Shown here piece after piece: positions 1 to 6,065 of a stretch of DNA of 7,014 nucleotides. Each line of letters begins with the position of its first letter. The first letter of the stretch is position 1. Both the position numbers and the translations under genes were made by a program. The DNA comes from Actinomycetes bacterium (GTDB lineage Bacteria > Actinomycetota > Acidimicrobiia > Acidimicrobiales > RAAP-2), in contig JAJZSM010000080.1 in assembly GCA_021849765.1 (NCBI GenBank), forward strand, positions 1-7,014, given 5' to 3'. The notes under the pieces were generated by a model. That model saw only the letters and a list, made by a program, of their open reading frames with translations, had not been told where the DNA came from and ran no database searches.

Positions 1-1
1 C

Positions 2-151
2 ACCCTGAGTGCGGTACTCGGCGACCCGAGCGCCGACGAGGCCCCCACGAACGGGGGGCCGGGGACCGACCAGATTGGTCGGACCCTGCGCGAGCGCGCG
101 TCGACCCTGACCCTGGTCGCGGCCCAGCGCGACGCCGAGGAGGCATCGTGA
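2..151 (+). CDS. C-terminal end of an unidentified protein (partial)
   Basis: The frame starting at base 2 is open from the window edge to a TGA at 149-151 and encodes 49 residues. Third codon positions are almost all G or C, as in the neighbouring genes, so this is very likely coding. The tail is hydrophilic, with a Gly/Pro/Asp-rich stretch followed by a helical, charged end (RTLRERASTL...AAQRDAEEAS). No family can be named from this fragment. Its stop overlaps the GTG start of the stress-protein gene (GTGA at 148-151), which implies co-transcription and probably translational coupling. The start lies outside the window. Confidence 0.6.
   Translation, partial: TLSAVLGDPSADEAPTNGGPGTDQIGRTLRERASTLTLVAAQRDAEEAS
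62..86. repeat. Inverted repeat CCGACCA-GAT-TGGTCGG
   Basis: Bases 66-72 and 76-82 form a perfect 7-bp inverted repeat around a 3-base centre. After one A/A mismatch (65/83), three more G-C pairs (62-64 with 84-86) extend it. It lies inside the partial upstream coding region, about 60 bases before the stress-protein start. ACCGACC/GGTCGGT half-sites resemble operators of TetR-type regulators, so it could be an intragenic operator. It could equally be chance within GC-rich coding DNA or an RNA hairpin. Confidence 0.35.
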
Positions 152-582
152 GCATCTACCCGCGCACCATCGCCGTCGGATTCGACGGCTCGTCCGACGC
201 GGTCTCGGCCTGCGCGTGGGCGATGGCGACGGGGCGGCGACTCGAGGCCCACCTCGTGCTCGTGCACGCGCGCGGCCTGCTCAACCGCTTTGAGCGTCGC
301 GACCCGCGCGGACTGTTCGGTGACGTCGTGAGCGACCTCGCCACCCGTCACGCCTTCAACCAGACGCGCTTGAGCTGGCACGTGGCCGACGGCGACGCCT
401 GCTCGGTGCTGCTGCGATGCGGGGAGGCGCCGGTCTTCGCGGACCTGGTGGTCGTGGGCTCACGGGGTCGCGACGAGCACGCGGGGATGCTGATCGGCAG
501 CACGAGCCTCCAGCTCGCCGAGCGAAGCCCGATCCCGGTCGTCATCGTGCCGAGCACGACGAGCGAATACCACGAACCCTAG
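148..582 (+). CDS. Universal stress protein (UspA family, ATP-binding type)
   Basis: This 144-residue protein is a single Usp domain of the usual length. The N-terminal beta strand ends in VGFDGSS, with Asp13 in the position that contacts the nucleotide. The C-terminal loop carries the complete ATP-binding signature G-2x-G-9x-G-S at residues 104-118 (GSRG...GS), followed by the closing strand SPIPVVIVP. It should therefore be an ATP-binding Usp, a soluble cytoplasmic protein made under stress or growth arrest in many actinobacteria. The GTG start is supported by a strong ribosome site, GAGGAGG, at 137-143, four bases upstream. The start overlaps the stop of the preceding gene, so the two are probably one operon. 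The TAG stop at 580-582 overlaps the stop of the convergent gene. The family assignment is firm. The specific role is unknown. Confidence 0.93.
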   Translation: MSIYPRTIAVGFDGSSDAVSACAWAMATGRRLEAHLVLVHARGLLNRFERRDPRGLFGDVVSDLATRHAFNQTRLSWHVADGDACSVLLRCGEAPVFADLVVVGSRGRDEHAGMLIGSTSLQLAERSPIPVVIVPSTTSEYHEP

Positions 583-1421
583 GTAAAAGCTCGCCCCCGC
601 GCGAGACGCCGTCTGGTGTCGTGCAGCACCAGGTTGAGCGGGAACTCGCGTAGGACTCGCGGCAGCGCACGGTTGACGGCGACCAAGACACGCAACGTCG
701 CGTGAAAGAGTCGCTCGCGCGACGGGTTCCACGCGAGACCAAGTTCGCTTCGAAACGGCTCGGGCAGGAACCCCGCCGTGATCACCCGGTGCAGTGGTCC
801 GAGGAGCATGGCCAAGGGACGCGGGAGGAACGACAGCGAGGCGATGCCCCACAGGTAGTCCCGGGTGAGGTCGTCCATCGCCACGAGCTTCGTGGCCGTC
901 GCCCAGTAGTCCTCGAAGGCCAACCGGTCCCCGGGCCAGCTCGACGGCGGCACCTGGAGCGTCGTCGCGAAGCGCGCACAGCGCGCGTAGAGCTCGTCGA
1001 GCAGTGCCGGTGACGCCCCAGGGTCGACGAGACGGATCGCGTCGAGTGCGCCACGGTACATGCACGCGGCCACCCACAACTGCAACTCGGGGTCAGCGGC
1101 GTTGTAGGCGACGGGCGCGTCGGGCGCCGAGCGCACGGTGCGATGCTGGCGCGCGACCTCGCGGCGAAGCGCCACACGCTCCTCGTCGGTGCCGAGCAGG
1201 CTGACCACCACGTAGCCGAGGGTCGTGCGCGTGCGCTTGAAGGGGTGGGCGGTCAGCGCGCCGCTCGTGACCGTGCTCGTCGCCACGGCGTGGCCGATCG
1301 GCAGGCGGGCGAGCTGCATCACGACGTTCGCGCCCGCGGACAGCAGGCCGAGCGCGTTCATGACGTCACGGCGCAGGGCCGACGACGGTTCGTGCGCCTG
1401 CCCGGGAATGTCCTTACTCAC
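579..1421 (-). CDS. DUF2236 / MpaB-family oxygenase-like protein
   Basis: This 280-residue protein is of the DUF2236 family, which includes fungal MpaB and the bacterial latex-clearing protein Lcp; characterised members are haem-dependent oxygenases. Recognisable blocks are the RTRTTLGYVVVSLLGTDEE segment (64-82), the RQHRTV motif with His93, the Y..ADPELQLWVAA motif (106-119), and a helical C-terminus. Many relatives read WVHA where this one reads WVAA, so one potential haem-ligand histidine is absent, although subfamilies without it may exist. A longer reading would begin at GTG 1505, inside the opposite gene, and would translate the operator (CNECYSN...). The GTG at 1421-1419 is preferred because GGGAGGA (1432-1426) lies five bases before it. 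The gene diverges from marR across a shared operator region, so joint MarR control is likely. Its stop overlaps that of the stress-protein gene. The family is fairly sure; the substrate is unknown. Confidence 0.85.
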   Translation of the reverse strand: MSKDIPGQAHEPSSALRRDVMNALGLLSAGANVVMQLARLPIGHAVATSTVTSGALTAHPFKRTRTTLGYVVVSLLGTDEERVALRREVARQHRTVRSAPDAPVAYNAADPELQLWVAACMYRGALDAIRLVDPGASPALLDELYARCARFATTLQVPPSSWPGDRLAFEDYWATATKLVAMDDLTRDYLWGIASLSFLPRPLAMLLGPLHRVITAGFLPEPFRSELGLAWNPSRERLFHATLRVLVAVNRALPRVLREFPLNLVLHDTRRRLARGRAFT

Positions 1422-1438
1422 GACGTCCTCCCATCTCC

Positions 1439-1444
1439 AGTGTA
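1439..1444 (-). promoter_or_regulatory. Candidate -10 element of the MpaB-like gene
   Basis: On the minus strand, TACACT (1444-1439) fits the TANNNT form of a -10 box. It would place the transcription start near 1432, at the beginning of the GGGAGGA ribosome site and about 11 bases before the GTG start. No good -35 box is visible 16-18 bases upstream, where the GTTAC operator cluster begins. A regulator bound there would cover the -35 region. Inferred from position and sequence only. Confidence 0.35.
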
Positions 1445-1466
1445 GGAAGCGGTCTCCCGGGTCACG

Positions 1467-1487
1467 GTTACTGTAACACTCGTTACA
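1467..1487. promoter_or_regulatory. Probable MarR operator in the divergent promoter region
   Basis: TGTAACACTCGTTACA at 1472-1487 is a perfect palindrome of 6-bp arms with a 4-bp centre. A further GTTAC at 1467-1471 forms a second palindrome with the left arm (GTTAC-T-GTAAC, 1467-1477). Three half-sites are thus packed into 21 bp, immediately before the marR start and between two divergent genes. MarR dimers typically bind palindromes of this size in their own promoters. The site overlaps the marR -10 box and would occlude the upstream part of the opposing promoter, so autorepression plus control of both sides is the natural reading. The palindrome is seen directly; the binding protein is inferred. 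Confidence 0.75.
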
Positions 1488-1489
1488 AT
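1484..1489 (+). promoter_or_regulatory. -10 box of marR, placed for leaderless transcription
   Basis: TACAAT (1484-1489) differs from the TATAAT consensus by one base. It sits exactly at -12 to -7 relative to the A of the marR ATG at 1496, so transcription would start at or next to the start codon and the mRNA would lack a leader. No Shine-Dalgarno sequence precedes the ATG, which agrees. Leaderless genes are common in actinobacteria. The -35 region (around 1461-1466) is poor. The right arm of the palindrome covers this box. Confidence 0.6.
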
Positions 1490-1495
1490 TGAACC

Positions 1496-1981
1496 ATGTC
1501 GTCACCGAGCGCCCCGAACCCCTCGAGTGAGCCGTTGGCGCGCGGGGTGGGCTTTCGGCTCAGTCGGATCAGCCGCACGCTGCGCAGCCAGTGGGCCGAG
1601 GAGCTAACCGACCTCGAGCTCAGCCCGCCCGAGGCCGCCGTCTTGCGCGGCCTCGCCGAGCACCCCGGCAGTGCGCTGCGCGAGCTCGCCCGGATCCTCG
1701 CGAGTGACCCGATGAGTGCGAAGCGCTGCGTCGACGGCCTCGAGCGACGCGGACTGATCGTGAGCGGTCACCGCGGCAACGACCGACGACCGCGCACACT
1801 CACCGTGACCGCCGACGGACTCGCGCTCGTCGCCGAGCTCAATAGGCGCATGCGACTGCGCGAAGGGCGCCTCGCGGGACTCCTCTCAACGGACGAGCGC
1901 GACGCCTTCGAGCGGGTGCTCTGCAGCTTCGAGCACGAACTGGACATCGACCAACCCCGATCAACGAAAGAGATCCTATGA
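1496..1981 (+). CDS. MarR-family transcriptional regulator
   Basis: This 161-residue protein has the typical MarR layout. An N-terminal dimerisation helix (about 18-38, GFRLSRISRTLRSQWAEEL) is followed by a winged helix-turn-helix at about 42-110. The putative recognition helix is DPMSAKRCVDGLERRG (71-86), and the wing carries the family's D-R-R signature (NDRRPRTLTVT, 95-105). A C-terminal dimerisation helix closes the protein. Members repress genes for efflux or detoxification and release DNA on binding small phenolic or other ligands. The ATG lies just after a perfect palindrome and appears to be leaderless. The stop overlaps the methyltransferase start (ATGA at 1978-1981), so the regulator heads the operon with the methyltransferase and exporter. 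The ligand is unknown. Confidence 0.92.
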   Translation: MSSPSAPNPSSEPLARGVGFRLSRISRTLRSQWAEELTDLELSPPEAAVLRGLAEHPGSALRELARILASDPMSAKRCVDGLERRGLIVSGHRGNDRRPRTLTVTADGLALVAELNRRMRLREGRLAGLLSTDERDAFERVLCSFEHELDIDQPRSTKEIL

Positions 1982-2634
1982 GTACCCCGTCGCCTAGGAA
2001 CGCCCATCACGATCACCACCATCACAGTCACGCCGAGGTTGGCGCCACTTGGGACGAGCGATACCGCACGACCGGCTGGGCCGCTGACCCCGACGAGGAA
2101 CTCGTCGAACTGGTCGGCCCCCTCGCACCCGGCGCGGCACTCGACCTCGGCTGTGGGACCGGGCGCAACAGCATCTGGCTCGCCTCGAGGGGCTGGCGGG
2201 TCACCAGCGTCGACGCCTCGCTCGTGGGGCTCGACCACCTGGTCCAACGCGCCGACGAACTCGGGCTCGCGGCCCCGACGACCATCGTCGCGGACCTGAC
2301 CACCTATGAGGCCCCGGTGGGGGCCTTTGACCTCGTGGTGGTCGCGAACATCCACCTGGACCCGAGCGAGCGCGACGACTTCTTCGTGCGCGTACAGCGC
2401 GCGCTTCGCCCCGGCGGCCACCTCTACGTGATCGGTCATCACCTCGACGCGCTCGGCCTCTCGGGACCACCCGACCCCGCGCGGCTCTACACCGAGGAGA
2501 TCCTGCGCGCCGCGTTCAATGACCTCGCCATCGAACGACTCGAGCGGCTCGAGCGCCGCCTCGAGGACGGAGGCAACCGGCCCGTCGTCGACGTGCTGCT
2601 GTGGGCGACGACGGCACCGGTGGTGAGCCGATGA
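1978..2634 (+). CDS. Class I SAM-dependent methyltransferase with His-rich N-terminus
   Basis: This 218-residue protein has a Rossmann-fold methyltransferase core. It begins with the WDERYR segment common in small-molecule methyltransferases of the TehB/thiopurine-like type (25-30). SAM motif I, LDLGCGTGRN, is at 55-64, the acidic residue ending strand 2 is Asp79 (VTSVDAS), and ADLTTY (105-110) and FDLVVVANIHL (117-127) follow, then the LRPGGHLYVIGHH strand/loop. An unusual feature is the N-terminal histidine cluster, seven His among residues 10-18, which could bind a metal. The gene overlaps marR by four bases upstream and the exporter by four bases downstream (ATGA at both joints), so it should be translated coordinately with them. 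It probably methylates a toxic compound that is then exported or no longer harmful. Metal or metalloid handling is possible but unproven. Confidence 0.88.
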   Translation: MSTPSPRNAHHDHHHHSHAEVGATWDERYRTTGWAADPDEELVELVGPLAPGAALDLGCGTGRNSIWLASRGWRVTSVDASLVGLDHLVQRADELGLAAPTTIVADLTTYEAPVGAFDLVVVANIHLDPSERDDFFVRVQRALRPGGHLYVIGHHLDALGLSGPPDPARLYTEEILRAAFNDLAIERLERLERRLEDGGNRPVVDVLLWATTAPVVSR

Positions 2635-4109
2635 CCGCCGCGGTCAGCACGCACGAGCGCCACCGCCTGGCCCTCGTCGTGATCGCCACGGCCCAGTTGA
2701 TGGTCATGCTCGACATGACCATCGTGAACGTCGCGCTGCCGACGATCCAGCGCGACCTGCACTTCTCGACGACGAACCTGACGTGGGTGATCGACGCCTA
2801 CGTACTGGTCTTTGGCGGGCTGCTGCTGCTTGGCGGGCGCACCGGGGACATCTTTGGACGGCGCCGCATGTTCACGATCGGCATCGCCCTCTTCGCCGGT
2901 GCCTCGCTGCTCGGTGGCGTCGCCACCTCCCAGGGCTGGCTGATCGCGGCGCGCGCGCTGCAGGGGATTGGCGCGGCTATCGCGTCGCCGACGGCGCTCG
3001 CCCTCGTCGCGACCACCTTCGAAGAAGGCGCCGAACGCCACCGCGCCATGGCGGTCTACGCCGCCATGACCGGCGCTGGCGGCGCGCTCGGCCTCGTGCT
3101 CGGTGGCCTGCTCGTCGAGACCGCCACGTGGCGCTGGGTCTTCTTCGTGAACGTGCCCATCGGCGCCACGCTGTTGATCCTCGCCCCGATCGTGCTGCCC
3201 AAGGTCGACGGCCACGGCGGACGACTCGACATGCCTGGTGCGCTCGCGGTATCTGGGGGCATGGCGGCGCTCGTCTACGGTTTGATCCGCGCGCCGGGCT
3301 CGGGGTGGACCGATCGCTACACCCTGCTCGCCTTCGCAATCGGCATCGTCTTGCTCATCACCTTCGCCGTGATCGAGACGCGCAGTCGCGAGGCACTCAT
3401 CCCGCCGCGATTCCTGCGTGACCGCAACCGGGCCGGGGGATTCGCGGTCATCTTGCTGCTCGGCGGCGCGATGCTGTCCCTGCTCTACTTCCTCACCCAG
3501 TTCCTCCAGGAGCAGCTGCACTACAGCTCGCTCGTGACCGGGGTCGCCTACCTGCCGATCCCCTTCATGGTCGCCTCGAGCAGCCTCGTCGTCTCTCGGA
3601 TCATCAAGCACGTCGGCACGCGACCCTTCATCGTCGCCGGCCCGCTCGTCGCCGCGCTTGGCATCTTCTGGGCGTCGTACATCACGGCCACGTCCTCCTA
3701 CCGGAACGTCTTCGGTCCCCTCGTCGTGACGGGACTCGGTATGGGGCTCACCATGGTGCCGGTCACCGTCAACGCGGTGAGCGGTGTGAAGAACCGCGAG
3801 CAGGGTCTCGCTTCGTCGCTGCTCAACACGGCCCAGCAGGTCGGCGGCTCGCTCGGACTCGCGGTGCTCGTGACCATCGCCGCCACGGCGGTCAAACACT
3901 CGCTCCAGTCGAGTGCGGCCGTGCTTCGCGGCTCGGCGACCTCGCCCGCGGCGATCGCCGCCGCCCAGCACGCGGCCGTGCACGGCTACCAGTCGGCGGT
4001 GCGGGTGGGCTCACTCGGTGCCCTGCTGGCCTTCGTGCTGGCGGCGTTGATCGTGCGACCCAAAGCCGTCGCCACCCCCATCGCCGAGGTCGTCGTCGCG
4101 CTCGACTAA
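2631..4109 (+). CDS. MFS drug exporter, DHA2 / EmrB-QacA family (14 TM)
   Basis: This 492-residue protein has the length and motifs of 14-helix DHA2 proton antiporters of the inner membrane. The first helix contains the family signature LDMTIVNVALP (27-37). Motif A, GGRTGDIFGRRR (68-79), lies in the loop after helix 2. The antiporter motif C region, GAGGALGLVLGG (148-159), is followed by WRWVFFVNVPIG (167-178). Hydrophobic helices continue to the end, with a short polar tail. A frame start at 2601 would overlap the methyltransferase by 34 bases. The ATG at 2631, which forms ATGA with the upstream stop, is preferred; only a weak GGTGGTGAG ribosome site precedes it, as expected for coupled translation. 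It is the last gene of the MarR-controlled operon and presumably exports an organic toxicant. The stop is TAA, and no clear terminator follows. Confidence 0.93.
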   Translation: MTAAVSTHERHRLALVVIATAQLMVMLDMTIVNVALPTIQRDLHFSTTNLTWVIDAYVLVFGGLLLLGGRTGDIFGRRRMFTIGIALFAGASLLGGVATSQGWLIAARALQGIGAAIASPTALALVATTFEEGAERHRAMAVYAAMTGAGGALGLVLGGLLVETATWRWVFFVNVPIGATLLILAPIVLPKVDGHGGRLDMPGALAVSGGMAALVYGLIRAPGSGWTDRYTLLAFAIGIVLLITFAVIETRSREALIPPRFLRDRNRAGGFAVILLLGGAMLSLLYFLTQFLQEQLHYSSLVTGVAYLPIPFMVASSSLVVSRIIKHVGTRPFIVAGPLVAALGIFWASYITATSSYRNVFGPLVVTGLGMGLTMVPVTVNAVSGVKNREQGLASSLLNTAQQVGGSLGLAVLVTIAATAVKHSLQSSAAVLRGSATSPAAIAAAQHAAVHGYQSAVRVGSLGALLAFVLAALIVRPKAVATPIAEVVVALD

Positions 4110-4456
4110 TCGGGCACGAAGAAGTCGGTCGCAGTCTCACGCGCCGCCCACGACGCGTTAACGGTGTTGGGCACCCAGATCAGGCTTGGCCGACACGCGC
4201 GACGCTGGACCATGATCGAGTTGGCCGCACGTCTCGGTGTGAACACGCGCACCGTGGCGGCGCTCGAGACAGGATCGCCGTCGGTATCAATCGGCACCGT
4301 GTTCATCGCGGCGCTACTGGTGGGGGTCGAACTCTTCGGTCTGAGCGATCCCGAACGAGCCCGTGCCCGCCGGGCCGCGACGAGACGTTGGCACCGCTGC
4401 CCGAACGAGTTCGCAAACCCGCACGAGCGCAGAGCGCGGATGACTTCGCCTTCTGA
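4110..4456 (+). pseudogene. Decayed HipB-like XRE antitoxin gene (no start, frameshifted)
   Basis: The frame that starts directly after the exporter's TAA reads SGTKKSVAVSRAAHDALTVLG, then an XRE-type helix-turn-helix. The HTH core is QIRLGRHARRWTMIELAARLGV...TVAALETGSPSVSIGTV...LVGVELF, typical of antitoxins paired with HipA kinases. There is no ATG, GTG or TTG before GTG 4164, although homology-like sequence begins earlier, so the proper start seems lost. The frame then runs into unlike sequence. The -1 frame from about 4373 instead gives GRDETLAPLPERVRKP and ends ADDFAF at a TGA at 4454-4456, matching my memory of this family's C-terminus. A single lost G in the CGGGCC run (4371-4376) would explain the shift. 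Without correction, an ORF from GTG 4164 runs to 4538 and joins antitoxin to toxin residues. A sequencing error remains possible. Confidence 0.65.
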
Positions 4457-4538
4457 GATCTTCGCGTGGGACTGGTTACCCGAGGGCACCAGTCCGGTCG
4501 TGATCGGCCGAATTCGGGCCAGCGTTCACACTCGATGA
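4440..4538 (+). pseudogene. N-terminal remnant of a HipA-like kinase toxin gene
   Basis: From ATG 4440 the frame reads MTSPSEIFAWDWLPEGTSPVVIGRI. This resembles the first beta strands of HipA serine/threonine kinases, as in the pattern VWxWLPGxTxPVVxGRL. After about residue 24 the likeness stops, and two successive TGA codons follow (4536-4541), whereas HipA proteins are normally around 400 residues. The ATG overlaps the end of the repaired antitoxin frame by 17 bases, the usual hipB-hipA arrangement, which supports both assignments. No further HipA segment (kinase loop or catalytic motifs) is recognisable downstream. The sequence after about 4515 belongs to a lower-GC region, so the toxin was probably cut by a deletion or insertion. 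The identification rests on a short motif match without a search. Confidence 0.55.
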
Positions 4539-4541
4539 TGA

Positions 4542-4793
4542 CGAATCCTAAGATTCCCCACCCTCGATCACCGGAGTTGCTCACCTGCGAGGCGTGACAC
4601 GACGCTTGGTGAACTGCACGCAGCGACAAACACGCTCGGGTCCGATGATCTTCACGGCGACCTCTTTGAAGCCATGCTTGACAGTGTGGACGGGTTCACG
4701 TTCTTCACCAACGAACCGTCTCAAATCTGCGGAAAAACGCTGGATTACGCCCCAGGAAAACTGGGGCCTCCACTACACGCCGAACCCCATTAG
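4542..4793 (+). other. Low-GC spacer with an unassigned 83-codon open stretch
   Basis: This segment lies between the HipA remnant and the ATPase stop. The frame beginning after the double TGA is open to a TAG at 4791-4793 and contains a protein-like piece, LGSDDLHGDLFEAMLDSV, then GFTFFTNEPSQICG. It has no ATG or GTG near its beginning and no ribosome site. A second frame has an ATP-independent, basic-looking reading from GTG 4594 to 4800, and the minus strand is also open for much of the interval. No frame can be preferred with confidence. It may be the tail of a gene brought in with, or damaged by, the neighbouring island. Confidence 0.25.
4749..4767 (-). terminator. Stem-loop after the ATPase gene, possible terminator
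   Basis: GCCCCAG (4749-4755) and CTGGGGC (4761-4767) form a perfect 7-bp stem around a 5-base loop. It begins 30 bases beyond the stop of the minus-strand ATPase gene, where a terminator would be expected. No run of T follows on either strand, so it is not a classic intrinsic terminator, though U-tract-less hairpins are often proposed as terminators in actinobacteria. It could act on either strand. Confidence 0.4.
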
Positions 4794-4796
4794 GAA

Positions 4797-6047
4797 CTAG
4801 GGGCCAAGCACTGTGAGGGGGACCACGAGGACGCCGTCGTCCCGTCGATACGCAGCGGAGTTGGTAGTAATCACCCCCATGAAACTAGGTTCGCCGACGC
4901 GATCAAGATCGACTTTCTGGGCAAAGCGCAACAACCCATTCGCCGCCGCCGGTACGTCATCGGGATTCATCTTGACCTCGAATGCGCCCCACCGGCCATC
5001 GTCTAACGAGATAATTATGTCGACCTCGTGACCATTGTTGTCACGCCAGTGACTGAGCTGTCCTCCGATTCCTTGAACGTATACACGGACGTCTCGAACA
5101 ACCATGCCCTCGAAGTGGAAGCCGGTTGCATTGAGATCACCCAGTAGACGCGCTGAGCCCACGCCAAGTGCCCCCACCCCAATGGACGGATCAACCATGT
5201 AGCGCTTCTCCGCTTTGCGAAGCGGCGTCGTTGAGCGCATATGGGGGGCCCAGGCTTCCACATTCTCTACGACCATCAACCTCTCCAGCGCTGTCAGGTA
5301 AGCAGCCACAGTGTCGCGGTCCGCCGGTCCGTCGGCGCCGCCCACGTCCCTGGCCAACGCTTGGGCGGTCGTGTCCGTGCCAACCCCCCGTCCGAGAGCG
5401 GTGAAGAGCCTGCGTACATTCCTTGGATCTCGTCGGCCGTCGAGTTGCTGGATGTCAACCTCCACCAGGTTGTTGATGTAGTCCCGTATCCATACCTGGG
5501 CGTCCTCCGGGTGCGCCCCAACGAGCGATGGCCACCCACCAGTGACAAGGCAATCAACGAGTTCCGGGACTGAGACGCCGGGATTGATTGCGGCAGGTGT
5601 CGCACCCTCGAACAAGCCCAGGATTGACACCTCGCCTGTCGAGTGGCCCGACTCGACCAGGCTCATTGGTCGCATGTGAAGTACCGAGATTCGACCCGTT
5701 CCTGTGTGCCTGTGTGCGTCGGGAACTGGGGTTGCCGAACCTGTGAGAATAATGCGACCCCTCTCAGGCCAGTGATCGTCTACATCGCGTCGGACCAAGT
5801 CCCAGAGGGCGGGCGCCACCTGCCATTCGTCGAGAAGGATTGGCGACTCCTGGTCGAACAATGTCTGAGGCGATGCAGCTACGAGTGCACGGGCACCTTG
5901 GTCCACGTCAAAGCGGAACTCGTGGCGGGTCACCTGCCTCGCCGTCTCGGTCTTCCCGCAAGCCTTGGGACCTTCGATGAGCACGGCACCCGCCGCGGCC
6001 AGGCGAGCGGCCAGTTCCTTGTCGGCAATTCGTTCGATATACGCCAT
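4797..6047 (-). CDS. AAA+ ATPase with C-terminal DUF4143 (PD-(D/E)XK-like) domain
   Basis: This 416-residue protein is a complete member of the AAA_14/DUF4143 family. Walker A is GPKACGKT (26-33), Walker B is PILLDEW (69-75) with Asp73-Glu74, and sensor 1 is LTGSA (101-105). The family-typical TGRISVLHMRPMSL segment follows (117-130). The C-terminal domain has the nuclease-like pattern FEG (312-314), HEVDIII (340-346) and FEVK (356-359), i.e. E...EVD...EVK as in PD-(D/E)XK folds, with all acidic and lysine residues intact. The family is widespread and often sits on mobile or accessory DNA; its cellular role is not well defined. The ATG at 6047-6045 has AAAGGGGG about eight bases upstream. GC is clearly lower than in the exporter operon, so acquisition by transfer is likely. 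It stands alone, next to the hipBA remnant, with three 23-bp-spaced motifs in its promoter region. Confidence 0.9.
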   Translation of the reverse strand: MAYIERIADKELAARLAAAGAVLIEGPKACGKTETARQVTRHEFRFDVDQGARALVAASPQTLFDQESPILLDEWQVAPALWDLVRRDVDDHWPERGRIILTGSATPVPDAHRHTGTGRISVLHMRPMSLVESGHSTGEVSILGLFEGATPAAINPGVSVPELVDCLVTGGWPSLVGAHPEDAQVWIRDYINNLVEVDIQQLDGRRDPRNVRRLFTALGRGVGTDTTAQALARDVGGADGPADRDTVAAYLTALERLMVVENVEAWAPHMRSTTPLRKAEKRYMVDPSIGVGALGVGSARLLGDLNATGFHFEGMVVRDVRVYVQGIGGQLSHWRDNNGHEVDIIISLDDGRWGAFEVKMNPDDVPAAANGLLRFAQKVDLDRVGEPSFMGVITTNSAAYRRDDGVLVVPLTVLGP

Positions 6048-6065
6048 GCCTCATGCCCCCTTTAA

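Noticed and set aside
590..605. CTCGC/GCGAG hairpin as terminator of the stress-protein gene
   Set aside because: Only five base pairs, no T run, and it lies within the coding region of the convergent gene.
1422..1505. Longer N-terminus for the MpaB-like protein starting at GTG 1505
   Set aside because: The extra 28 residues would translate the operator and promoter region and overlap marR, whereas GTG 1421 has a strong ribosome site.
1768..2442. Minus-strand open frame of 224 codons opposite marR and the methyltransferase
   Set aside because: It spans two well-supported genes on the other strand and shows no family features; an antisense shadow of high-GC coding.
2487..3983. Minus-strand open frame of 498 codons opposite the exporter gene
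   Set aside because: It is Arg/Asp/Glu/His-rich with no recognisable domain, and it mirrors the GC-rich codons of a clear MFS gene with all family motifs.
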